A stretch of 22,677 bases of DNA from a virus. The notes beneath the pieces are model-generated. The model was not told the DNA's origin and searched no databases. It saw only the letters and a list, made by a program, of their open reading frames with translations. Positions 12,411 through 20,198 of the stretch are shown here, in pieces. Position 1 is the stretch's first letter, and every line of letters begins with the position of its first letter. The stretch lies in the IMG/VR virus record IMGVR_UViG_3300045912_000461, positions 1-22,677 of that record; one strand, 5' to 3'. The translations under genes and the position numbers were made by a program.

Positions 12411-14282
12411 GTGGTCGGCATGCGGATGGAGAACTTCGGCGGGATGGTCCCGCTGCTGTCCCGGCGCCTGCTGCCGGAGAACATGGCGACCTTCGCCGTC
12501 AACGCATACCTGCGGGCGGGCGAGGTGCGCGGGCTCCGCGAGCCGACCAAAATCCACTCGTTTCCCGAAGGTCCGCCGAACTACGAGAAAGCCTACCGGG
12601 TGCCTGACCCGGACGACCCCAACAACCCGGTGTGGGTGCCGTTCATTTCGCGCAACGCGGACTTCTTCCCGAACCCGCTCGCCAACGACGCTTTCAACCG
12701 CTTCGTCTGGGTGGATGAGAACGGTCCGGGCTCGCCGCAGCCGCTGAAGGTGAACAGCCTTCAGCGCATCAAGGACGGCGACCCGGCGCTGCTTCTGGGT
12801 GTGCCTGCGCCCACTGGCGCGATGACGCTGACCCCCTCGGGCGGGACGGGACCGACGATCACACGGTCCTACGTCTACACCTACGTGAACATCTTCGGCG
12901 AGGAAGGTCCGCCGTCCGACCCGGTGACGGCATCGGGCAACCAGGATGGCAACTGGGACTTGGCCGACATCGTGAACCCCACCTTCGCTGCCGACCGGGG
13001 GATCGACCGGGTTCGCATCTACCGCACGATCACTGGCCAGTCGGGTGCGACCACGTTCTTCCGCGTTGTCGAGCAGTCGGTCAGCACGAGCACCTACAAC
13101 GACACCTCGCTGGACTCGGCCATCGCGCTTGAGTCGCTCATCCTTCAGTCCACGACCTGGGAGCCGCCCCCGGACATGGAGGGTATCATCTCGATGCCGA
13201 ACGGCATCTTCGCGGGGTGGGCGGGCAAGGACATCTACTTCAGCGAGCCGTATCGACCGTGGGCGTGGCCGCCGGAATACACCCTGGCGACCAACTTCCC
13301 GATCCTGGACTGCGGCGTGGTTGAGCAGACCCTGGTGGCGCTGACCGAAACGGCGCCGGTGCTCGTGACCGGCATCCAGCCGTCCACTATGTCGGTCGCC
13401 AAGACCGCATACATCGAGCCCTGCGTGAACCCGGCATCCATCGCGCAGGCGCCGGAAGGCGTCTACTTCGCGTCCAAGAACGGACTCATGCTGATATCGA
13501 GTCAGGGACTCGTGCCGGTGACGCGGCAGATCATCAACCGGGACGAGTGGGCCAACGATTTCGTGCCCGCGATCAACTCGGCGGTCGTGTTCGACTCGCA
13601 GTATATCGCGCACGGGTCCACCGGCATCGGGTTTGTGTTCGACTCTCGCGGCGTGCAAAGCGGCGTCATCACGCTCGCCAACTATCCGGTGGTGCGCTCG
13701 ATCTGGTCCGACCCATGGACTGCTGAAGCGCATCTTATGGTGGGCAATGACGTGTATGAGTGGAGCCGTCCGACGGCGCCGTTCATCGCGGCGGTGTGGT
13801 TGTCGAAGGAGTTCCAGTTTCCGCGCCCGCTCAATCTCGGCGCGGTCATGGTGTCGCTCGACCCTCGCGCGTTGACGAGCACGCAGTCCGAGTCGCTCAC
13901 CGAGCCGCCGGAGGTGCCGGAGGGGGGTCCGTGGCTTGAGTTCATGGACCTCTACAACTACTCCATCTACAATGGCGCGCCGTATAACGCCGCGCCGGAA
14001 GATGGCGACCCGCCGCCCGGCAATCCTGACGCCGATCCCTGGCCGTTCTGGTATGGCGTGGTCGCTTCCGGCCTTGCGCCCCCGCTGCCGCCGGGAGCGG
14101 TGTGTGAACTGGTCGTGTTCGCGGGGAATGCCATCGTGTTCCGCCAGATCGTGAATGACGGCGTGGTCTATCGCCTGCCGAGCGGCTACAAGTCGGACGT
14201 GTGGCAGGTGCAGGTCAGGACGCGCGTGCCGGTGCTCAATATCCAGATCGCGGAGACGAGCAAGGAGATCGCGCGTGTCTGA
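12411..14282 (+). CDS. Large beta-rich tail protein, nozzle/stabilisation type
   Basis: The product is 623 residues and contains almost only beta-type segments. An N-terminal MENFGGMVPLLSRRLLPENMA motif resembles podovirus tail proteins that cap the adaptor ring. A fibronectin-like module follows (YVYTYVNIFGEEGPPSDPV to STYNDTSLDSAIALESL, about residues 150-240). Then come repeated blades with GIFAGWAGKDIYFSEPYRP and FASKNGLMLISSQGLVPVT, as in beta-propeller tail proteins. The C-terminus (YKSDVWQVQVRTRVPVLNIQ) looks conserved. I compare it with the P22 gp10 or T7 gp12 nozzle role; this is inference from fold type and position. GTG start, with GGGAGGG eight bases upstream. Confidence 0.62.
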   Translation: MVGMRMENFGGMVPLLSRRLLPENMATFAVNAYLRAGEVRGLREPTKIHSFPEGPPNYEKAYRVPDPDDPNNPVWVPFISRNADFFPNPLANDAFNRFVWVDENGPGSPQPLKVNSLQRIKDGDPALLLGVPAPTGAMTLTPSGGTGPTITRSYVYTYVNIFGEEGPPSDPVTASGNQDGNWDLADIVNPTFAADRGIDRVRIYRTITGQSGATTFFRVVEQSVSTSTYNDTSLDSAIALESLILQSTTWEPPPDMEGIISMPNGIFAGWAGKDIYFSEPYRPWAWPPEYTLATNFPILDCGVVEQTLVALTETAPVLVTGIQPSTMSVAKTAYIEPCVNPASIAQAPEGVYFASKNGLMLISSQGLVPVTRQIINRDEWANDFVPAINSAVVFDSQYIAHGSTGIGFVFDSRGVQSGVITLANYPVVRSIWSDPWTAEAHLMVGNDVYEWSRPTAPFIAAVWLSKEFQFPRPLNLGAVMVSLDPRALTSTQSESLTEPPEVPEGGPWLEFMDLYNYSIYNGAPYNAAPEDGDPPPGNPDADPWPFWYGVVASGLAPPLPPGAVCELVVFAGNAIVFRQIVNDGVVYRLPSGYKSDVWQVQVRTRVPVLNIQIAETSKEIARV

Positions 14283-14967
14283 GAAGTTTCCCGCGATTCC
14301 GAACCCGGTAGCCGACCTCGAAGCCCACCAGCGGACTCTGCTCGCATTGAAAGAGTCGGTGGAGATGCTGACTGGCCAGCGCGGGAGGCTGCGCGCGGCG
14401 CTACTGCGTGACATACCGGAGCCTATGCCTCCCCCGCCACCTATCCCACCTGACGACTTCAGGCTGGTCGCCGACATCCCGATCACGAGCGTAACGACGG
14501 TGGATGTCGAGTGGACGACCGGCGACTACAGCGCGCTGACCGTCTACGTTCTCGGCGTGTATCCGGCGTCGTCTCCGGGGTCGAACAACCTCGCCGTCCG
14601 GTTCCGGCAGGGCACGTCGTATCTGAGCGGCGCGACGGACTACACACGCCATTGGGCGTATTGGTGGCTCGCAACCGGCGCGTCGAACGAAGATATGGCC
14701 ACGCAGGCGCTGCTCCAACTCAACGGAAACACCGGAGGTGACGACCTGTTCTCTGTCGCGCACTTCCACGTTGGTGGGACAAATATGGAGCCCGGCATGA
14801 TTGCCCATTCCCGGTGGTCTACAAACACACCGAGCGCGCGAGCGTGGGGGTTCTTCGTGTCGTCGCTGCACGCTGAAGGCGAGATCAATGGGCTGCGGTT
14901 CTTCTGGTCGAGCGGCGACAACTTTGCCGCGCGAGGGCGGATCGTCGTCTACGGGGTGCCGAAATGA
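14275..14967 (+). CDS. Virion protein with coiled N-terminus and beta-rich C-terminal domain, 230 residues
   Basis: The start is GTG at 14275, inside the end of the previous gene, with AAGGAG seven bases upstream; upstream codons in this frame belong to no plausible gene. The N-terminus (FPAIPNPVADLEAHQRTLLALKE) is a short helix with heptads, then comes a Pro-rich linker (PEPMPPPPPIPPDD), then about 170 residues of beta-rich sequence with many aromatic residues (HWAYWWLATG, WSTNTPSARAWGFFVSSL). This layout suits a protein anchored by its N-terminus to the tail and carrying a surface-binding domain. No family recognised. Confidence 0.65.
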   Translation: MSEKFPAIPNPVADLEAHQRTLLALKESVEMLTGQRGRLRAALLRDIPEPMPPPPPIPPDDFRLVADIPITSVTTVDVEWTTGDYSALTVYVLGVYPASSPGSNNLAVRFRQGTSYLSGATDYTRHWAYWWLATGASNEDMATQALLQLNGNTGGDDLFSVAHFHVGGTNMEPGMIAHSRWSTNTPSARAWGFFVSSLHAEGEINGLRFFWSSGDNFAARGRIVVYGVPK

Positions 14968-15338
14968 AGCGGCTGGTAGTGCGTGACGGCAAGCAGATCA
15001 TCGAGGACATTCCCGCTGAAGCGCGGCATGTCGTTGTGCCGGAGCCCAAGGTTCCGCCGCCGGAGGATGTCGTCGCCCGCCTCGCGGCGCTGGAAGCGAA
15101 GGTGCAGGGTGTGGAGCGCGAAGTGGCGTATGTGCGCCGGGCGACGCCCGCCGCGCCCACTCCCGAACCTCCCACTCCCGAACCTCCCACTCCCGAACCT
15201 CCCACTCCCGAACCTCCCACTCCCGAACCTCCCACTCCCGAACCTCCCACTCCCGAACCTCCCACTCCCGAACCTCCCACTCCCGAACCTCCCACTCCCG
15301 AACCTCCCAAGGGTCAGCCCACGGGACGCAAACGATGA
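14964..15338 (+). CDS. Coiled-coil protein with ten TPEPP repeats, 124 residues
   Basis: The ATG overlaps the previous stop (ATGA). The N-terminal 60 residues hold two short strands (MKRLVVRDGKQIIEDIP) and a coiled coil (DVVARLAALEAKVQGVEREV). Residues 66-115 are ten exact Thr-Pro-Glu-Pro-Pro units and the protein ends in a basic Lys-Gly-Gln-Pro-Thr-Gly-Arg-Lys-Arg tail. The repeat would form an extended polyproline-type rod or spacer. The coiled coil could let the protein trimerise on the tail. I know of no named family; a structural spacer is inference. Confidence 0.65.
   Translation: MKRLVVRDGKQIIEDIPAEARHVVVPEPKVPPPEDVVARLAALEAKVQGVEREVAYVRRATPAAPTPEPPTPEPPTPEPPTPEPPTPEPPTPEPPTPEPPTPEPPTPEPPTPEPPKGQPTGRKR
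15159..15308 (+). repeat. 15-bp perfect tandem repeat, ten copies
   Basis: ACTCCCGAACCTCCC is repeated ten times without a single base difference, encoding Thr-Pro-Glu-Pro-Pro each time. Identity at silent positions as well as at protein level points to recent expansion by slippage or recombination rather than old selection on the protein alone. Confidence 0.95.
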
Positions 15339-15790
15339 GGCGCGTCGTCGCGAACGCCTATGATGTGGGCGTGTTCGTCTCTCGCATGGCGCGATGCCAC
15401 TTCGACGAGCGGGTGGACCGCACGCTTGGCGTGGTGGACGACTCGTTCGAACCCTCGAATCCGGCCTGGGTGCGCGGTGGGGTGATCTACACGAACTACA
15501 GCGACGCGGCGATCTGGATGCACGTCGCCGGGCGGGGTGAGGCGTGGATCACCAAGGAGATGCTCTGGAAGGCGTTCCACTACCCCTTCGTGCAGTTGGG
15601 GTGCGTCCGCATCTACGGCCTCGTGGAAGCCGCCAACGACCCGGCGCTCCGGTTCGACCTGCGGCTGGGCTTCAGCGTCGTCGCGTCTCTGCCCGAGATG
15701 TTTGCGTCCGGGCCGGGGCTCGTAGTATCCATGCGCCGAGACGAGTGCCGCTGGCTGCGGCTGGCTCCGGCGGAGATGATGGAGGCGTAG
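15335..15790 (+). CDS. GNAT-like acetyltransferase protein, 151 residues
   Basis: The ATG overlaps the previous stop (ATGA). The product resembles GNAT-fold proteins coded in the structural region of many phages: GGVIYTNYSDAAIWMHVAG on the beta4 strand region, WITKEMLWKAFHYPFVQLG as the following helix, VRIYGLVEAANDPALRFDLRLGF, which corresponds to the C-terminal motif B where Asn and Phe shape the acetyl-CoA site, and the ending LVVSMRRDECRWLRL. The usual Q/RxxGxG/A pyrophosphate loop is not obvious, so acetyl-CoA binding may be altered. Substrate unknown. It lies among virion genes, so it could modify a virion or host protein. Confidence 0.65.
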   Translation: MRRVVANAYDVGVFVSRMARCHFDERVDRTLGVVDDSFEPSNPAWVRGGVIYTNYSDAAIWMHVAGRGEAWITKEMLWKAFHYPFVQLGCVRIYGLVEAANDPALRFDLRLGFSVVASLPEMFASGPGLVVSMRRDECRWLRLAPAEMMEA

Positions 15791-16615
15791 ATGGGCGGCA
15801 AGGGCGGAAAGGCACCTCCACCGCCGGACTATACCCCGGTCGCGGCGGCGAACGAGCAGGCGGCGAAGTTGTCGGCCGAGATCGCGCGCGAGCAGTTGAC
15901 GTGGGCGCGCGAGCAGTATGCCATGGATGCGGCGGTGACGCAGCGGTTCATGGACGTAATGCTTCCTGCGATGGTCCGCGAGGACGCCGCCGCTGCCGCC
16001 GACCGCAAGCGATACCAGGAGGTGTTCCAGCCCGTCGAGGACCGGCTGGTGCGCGAGGCGGAAGAGTTCGTCACCCCGCAGCGCATGGAGTTCGAGGCGG
16101 GCCGGGCGCAGGCCGACGTGGCGCAGGCGTTCGACGCGCAGCGCCGCGCGGCGCTCGCGAACCTCGAATCCTACGGGGTGGACCCCTCCACCGCCCGGGC
16201 CGGGGCGCTCGACCGCGCCGCGCGCACCGCGCAGGCCGCCGTTGCCGCCGGTGCCGCGAACCAGACCCGCCAGAACGTGGAGATGACGGGCCGGGCGCTG
16301 CGCGGCGAGGTCATCAACCTCGGGCGCGGCTACCAGAGCCAGATCGCGCAAGCCTACGCCACCTCCCAGAACGCCGGTGGCGGGGCGGTGAACGCCAACC
16401 TCGCCACGACCGCCTCGGGCGCCGGGACCATGGGCACCGGCGTGCAGTGGACCGGGGCGCAGCAGGGTTTCCTCGGGAACTGGGCGGGGGCGCTCGGCGG
16501 GCAGGGGCAGTCCACGGCGCTCGCGATGCAGCAGCAGGGGCAGAAGCAGGCCAGCCAGGGCGCGATGATCGGCGCTGGTATTGGCGCCGTCGCGTCTGTA
16601 GCCGTCGCCATCTGA
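15791..16615 (+). CDS. Internal virion (ejection-type) protein, 274 residues
   Basis: The gene begins directly after the previous stop with GGAGG five bases before the ATG. The product starts MGGKGGKAPPPPDYTPVAA, continues as long Ala/Gln/Arg/Glu-rich helices (residues 20-180, containing LESYGVDPSTARAGALDRAA), then a Gly/Asn/Gln-rich segment, and ends in a glycine-zipper membrane-type helix (GAMIGAGIGAVASVAVAI). Helical proteins with a hydrophobic tail at this place in short-tailed phages are usually packed in the head and ejected to form the channel for DNA. That role is inferred from context and composition. Confidence 0.65.
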   Translation: MGGKGGKAPPPPDYTPVAAANEQAAKLSAEIAREQLTWAREQYAMDAAVTQRFMDVMLPAMVREDAAAAADRKRYQEVFQPVEDRLVREAEEFVTPQRMEFEAGRAQADVAQAFDAQRRAALANLESYGVDPSTARAGALDRAARTAQAAVAAGAANQTRQNVEMTGRALRGEVINLGRGYQSQIAQAYATSQNAGGGAVNANLATTASGAGTMGTGVQWTGAQQGFLGNWAGALGGQGQSTALAMQQQGQKQASQGAMIGAGIGAVASVAVAI

Positions 16616-18054
16616 TGTCGGCGACCGGGCTCGCGCGGATCGACCCCGCCGTTCTTGACCGCCACGAGCGGGTGGCGTTCTCGTTCTCGGGTGGCAAGGA
16701 CTCGACCGCCGTGTGGCACCTGCTCGACGAGGCGGGGCTGCTCGACCGGGTGACGACCTACCACATGGACACGGGCGACCTGCTGCCCGAGATGCGCGCC
16801 GTGGTGGCACACTACGAAGCCCGGACTCCGCGATTCGTCCGAATCACCGGGCGGGTGAACGAGTGGATCGCCGAGCACGGCCTGCCGACCGACCTGCTGC
16901 CGCACACCGCGCATCCGGTGGCGCACCTCATGGGCGAGGCGCGCGTGCCGCTCGTGAGCCGCTACGATTGCTGCTACGCCAACCTGATGCTGCCGACCTT
17001 CAGGCGCATCATCGAGGACGGGAACACCCTGTTGATTCGGGGCACCAAGCGCGTGGACATGCGTCGCCTGCCGTGTGGCACCGGCGAGCATGTGGATGGG
17101 GTGGAAATCTACTACCCCATCGAGGACGCGACCAACGACGAGGTGTTCGCCTACCTGCGCGCCGTCGGCGCAATGGTGTCGCCCATCTACCAGCACGTCA
17201 CCAACTCGCCAGAGTGCGCCACCTGCTCGGCGTGGTGGGGCGAGAAGCGCGCGTCCTACCTGAAGTCGCGACACCCGCTGCTCTATGCGCGCTACAAGGC
17301 GCGCATGGACGCCGTGGCCGCTGAGATCGAACCCATGCTCGGCAACCTTGTCGCGGAGGCGAATGAACCCCTCGATGCGCCTGCGCTGCCCATGGCGCTG
17401 ATGGAGCAGGCCACCGACGCCATGCCGGACGGGCTGCGCGTGCTTCAGGCGAACCGGCTCGGCAAGGGCGACATCGCGCATGTGCGCGAACTCATGCGCT
17501 ACATGCCGATCCCCAAGGGCGCCACGGTGCTCGATGCCGGATGCGGACTCGGGGAGGTGTCACGAATCCTCGGCGCGCACCGGCTCGACCTGTCGTTCAT
17601 CATGGTGAACAAGTCGGAGGCTCAACTGGCGCATGCGCCATCAAACCACCGCTTCCATCGCCTCGTGGGCGACTTCCACAACCTCCCGCTGCCGGATGCG
17701 AGCGTGGACTTCACGATGTTCTGTTACGCGCTCTGCCACGCTGATCACATGGTGGCGCTTCGCGAGGCGGCGCGTGTGACCCGTCCTGGCGGGCAGTTGT
17801 TCGTCTACGACTACGAGCGCGTCGGCGGCGACAACGCGCTCATGGAGCAGCACATGTTCGCCCGGGCGTATCGGCTCGACGAGATCGCCGCGCTCGCCTC
17901 GCGCGCCGGATGGGCGCTCACGTTCGAGGCGTTCCCGGCGGGCTACGACCTGTTCGCCGACATCTTCAGCGGGGATGAAGAGTTGCAGGCGCTGCACAGG
18001 GCTATTTTCTCCGACCTGCGCCCGGTGGTATGGAGGTTCGAGCGCCGCCCGTGA
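16615..18054 (+). CDS. PP-loop (PAPS reductase-like) domain fused to SAM-dependent methyltransferase
   Basis: The product is 479 residues with two enzyme domains. The N-terminal domain (about 1-240) has the PP-loop SGGKDS at residues 25-30, RGTKRVDMRRLP, and YYPIEDATNDEVFAYLR, which together mark the PAPS reductase/DndC-like ATP-pyrophosphatase superfamily. Cys119-Cys120 and Cys201/Cys204 (CATC) could hold a metal or iron-sulphur cluster. The C-terminal domain (about 290-479) is a class I methyltransferase with motif I VLDAGCGLGEVS (305-316), LPLPDASVDFTMFCYALCHAD and RVTRPGGQLFVYDYE. The ATG shares bases with the previous stop (TGATG) and lacks a Shine-Dalgarno site, so it is translationally coupled. 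It sits between two internal-protein genes. Substrate unknown. Confidence 0.85.
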   Translation: MSATGLARIDPAVLDRHERVAFSFSGGKDSTAVWHLLDEAGLLDRVTTYHMDTGDLLPEMRAVVAHYEARTPRFVRITGRVNEWIAEHGLPTDLLPHTAHPVAHLMGEARVPLVSRYDCCYANLMLPTFRRIIEDGNTLLIRGTKRVDMRRLPCGTGEHVDGVEIYYPIEDATNDEVFAYLRAVGAMVSPIYQHVTNSPECATCSAWWGEKRASYLKSRHPLLYARYKARMDAVAAEIEPMLGNLVAEANEPLDAPALPMALMEQATDAMPDGLRVLQANRLGKGDIAHVRELMRYMPIPKGATVLDAGCGLGEVSRILGAHRLDLSFIMVNKSEAQLAHAPSNHRFHRLVGDFHNLPLPDASVDFTMFCYALCHADHMVALREAARVTRPGGQLFVYDYERVGGDNALMEQHMFARAYRLDEIAALASRAGWALTFEAFPAGYDLFADIFSGDEELQALHRAIFSDLRPVVWRFERRP

Positions 18055-18081
18055 CCGGGGGCCTGACCAGGGGGTAGAGCG

Positions 18082-20196
18082 ATGGCGTCCTTCGGTGAGG
18101 CGCTGGTTTCAGCATTCAATAGCACCTACAGCACGGTCATGCGGGGCATGATGCAGGCCGAGGCCATCGCCGAGTCCCGCGACCAGCGTGCCCGCCAGCA
18201 GCGTCACCGCGACCAGACGGCGGCCAATATGCGCGACGCCGGGCTTCTCCCCGGCGGCCAGGGCGGCGAGAGCACCCCCGCCGTTGCCCCGGTGCAGGTG
18301 CCGACCGGCGACGCTGGTGGCGCGGCAGGTGGCGCGGCAGGTGGCGCGGCAGGTGCCGCTGCTGCGGGTGCGGGCCAGAACTTCGCCACCGGCGTCCAGC
18401 AGGGCCAGCAGACCGGGCAGCAGGTGGGCAACGCGCTCGGCGCCGTCGGGCGGGCGGCATTCGGTGCTCCCGGCGGCGAGACGGGCGGGGAGCAGGGGGC
18501 AGCACCGCCGCCCGAGGCTCCGGCCATGGCGCCTCCGGCCGAGACTCCGGTCGCCCCTCCGAGTCCGGCGCCCGCGCAGGGTGCGGTGCAGGGCACCACG
18601 CCTACCGCGCCTGCGCCGCAGCAGCCTGTCATCTCCCCGCAGGCGTTCCAGGAGGCTGTGCGGCGTGTGGGGAACGACCCCGTGAACGCGATGATCGTCG
18701 CGCCCTTCGCTGTGTCGCCGCAGCAGCGCCAGCCGGGCGGGACCGGAGAGCGGGAAGCGGCGGCGCGGGCGCCGCAGTTGCTGCGCGAGATCGCTGCTAC
18801 GCGCCCGGAAGGGCAGACGGGACCAATCGTTCGGGCGGACTGGGATCGGTTCTTCCGGAACGAGATGATCAACATCATGCAGAACCTCAGTCCGCAGGAG
18901 CAGGCGGTGGCGTTCGCCAACATCGAGCGCATCCGCACCGCCGGTATGCGGCAGGCGGCCGGGCTCGCCGTGGCGGCGGCGCAGGCGGGCGACGCCGAGG
19001 GCGCTGCCCGCGCGCTCGGGGTGATGTCGCAGTTCGTCCCGGATGGCTACCGCACCAGTTTCCGCGTGCAGGGCAACGGACTCGTGATGACGCGCGCTCG
19101 CGAGGACGGGCGGGGCGAAGCGACGACGGTGCCGGTGACGCTGGATCAGGTTCAGCGATACGCCGTGTCCGCGCTCGATCCGCTGTGGAGCCTCAACCAC
19201 TTCCTCAACGTGGAGAAGCACAACGAGCAGGTGCGCCACAATCGCGTCAATGAGGGGCTGCGCGCGGGTGAGTTGGCGGTGCGGAGGGCGGAACGCGCCG
19301 AACGTGAAGATGAGCGCCGTCGCTTGCAGGAAACCGACGCCAATGTAGCCAGAGCGCAGCGGCAGTTGGAGCGCGCACAGGCGGAATACGACGCGCTTAG
19401 CCGCGCGGAAACGCGCGAGCCGGGTGCGCTCGCTCAGGCGCGGCTTGCTGTCGAGCGCGCGAGTGATGCGTATGACACTGCGATTGAGCGCGGTGGACTA
19501 CGTGGGCTTCAGGTCGCTGGCGGCCTCGACGAGCGCGCTGCTGCACGGCGGGCGCAGCGCGAACGGGCTGAAGGTCGCGGACCGCTCACGGAACAGGAAT
19601 ACACCAGGATCGACCGAGTCAGCGAGGCCCTACCGAACGACGATGCCGGAAACTGGGCGCGCGCCAACCTCCCGGAAGCCGTCATGCGGAACCGTGGGGA
19701 GGATTTCGGCACTCTGGGCAACGCGCTGATGAACTTCTTCCGCAATGCGCCCCCGCACCTTCGCGAGAATCCACCTTCGACGATCACGTATCAGGGTCGG
19801 ACAATCTCGCTTCGTCCGCCGCGACGCGAGGCTCCGGAAACTCCGGCTCCCGCGCGTGTTGCGCCTACCGACGGCCCGGCGTCGATGGGCGGCGCCCGCA
19901 CGCCTCCGGCGCGCAGCGGCAGCATCCTGGGCGCCGTGCAAAGTTCCATCGCGACACAGGTTCCTGTGCCTCCGCCCACGCGCGAAGAGCGGCAGGCGCT
20001 TCAGGAGCAGCGGCAGCAGCAGCAGATAGAGCGGCAGCGGCAGGCGCGCTCGGCGTATGAATCCGAACTGATCGCTGTGCTTCAGCGGCACAACGTGCAG
20101 CGTGTTGAGCAGTTGCCGCCGCGAGAGCGAAATAGGCTGTTCCAACTCCATTACCGCGCGCTTACCCCCGAAGAACGTCGGTTCATGGCGAGGTAA
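18082..20196 (+). CDS. Internal virion (ejection-type) protein, 704 residues
   Basis: The N-terminus is helical (FGEALVSAFNSTYSTVMRGM). A Gly/Ala/Pro/Gln-rich disordered stretch follows (about residues 55-190, including three Gly-Gly-Ala-Ala units), then a folded helical region (VISPQAFQEAVRRVGNDPVN to FVPDGYRTSF), a long charged coiled coil (about 395-470, rich in Arg/Glu/Ala) and a C-terminal helical end (LPPRERNRLFQLHYRALTPEERRF). No enzyme motif is visible. Size, helical content and position before another giant protein match podovirus core or ejection proteins. A purine-rich GGGGGTAGAG precedes the ATG. Confidence 0.65.
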   Translation: MASFGEALVSAFNSTYSTVMRGMMQAEAIAESRDQRARQQRHRDQTAANMRDAGLLPGGQGGESTPAVAPVQVPTGDAGGAAGGAAGGAAGAAAAGAGQNFATGVQQGQQTGQQVGNALGAVGRAAFGAPGGETGGEQGAAPPPEAPAMAPPAETPVAPPSPAPAQGAVQGTTPTAPAPQQPVISPQAFQEAVRRVGNDPVNAMIVAPFAVSPQQRQPGGTGEREAAARAPQLLREIAATRPEGQTGPIVRADWDRFFRNEMINIMQNLSPQEQAVAFANIERIRTAGMRQAAGLAVAAAQAGDAEGAARALGVMSQFVPDGYRTSFRVQGNGLVMTRAREDGRGEATTVPVTLDQVQRYAVSALDPLWSLNHFLNVEKHNEQVRHNRVNEGLRAGELAVRRAERAEREDERRRLQETDANVARAQRQLERAQAEYDALSRAETREPGALAQARLAVERASDAYDTAIERGGLRGLQVAGGLDERAAARRAQRERAEGRGPLTEQEYTRIDRVSEALPNDDAGNWARANLPEAVMRNRGEDFGTLGNALMNFFRNAPPHLRENPPSTITYQGRTISLRPPRREAPETPAPARVAPTDGPASMGGARTPPARSGSILGAVQSSIATQVPVPPPTREERQALQEQRQQQQIERQRQARSAYESELIAVLQRHNVQRVEQLPPRERNRLFQLHYRALTPEERRFMAR
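18316..18351 (+). repeat. 12-bp tandem repeat encoding Gly-Gly-Ala-Ala
   Basis: GGTGGCGCGGCA occurs three times exactly with a short partial copy after it. It is in frame inside the disordered part of the 704-residue internal protein. Unlike most arrays in this window it is purine-rich on the coding strand. Confidence 0.8.
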
Positions 20197-20198
20197 GG

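Noticed and set aside
12015-14486. Minus-strand open frame of about 820 codons opposite the large tail gene
   Set aside because: Same cause: composition is Arg/His/Asp-rich throughout, no recognisable motif, and the plus-strand gene has a proper start and third-position bias.
15159-15308. TonB-like periplasm-spanning Pro/Glu rod
   Set aside because: The protein has no N-terminal membrane anchor and no TonB C-terminal domain; only the proline-rich composition is shared.
15544-16614. N-terminal extension of the PP-loop/methyltransferase frame by about 357 codons
   Set aside because: The extension lies over the GNAT-like and internal-protein genes in another frame and is Arg/Gly-rich noise. 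The TGATG junction at 16615 and the PP-loop 24 residues later mark the real start.
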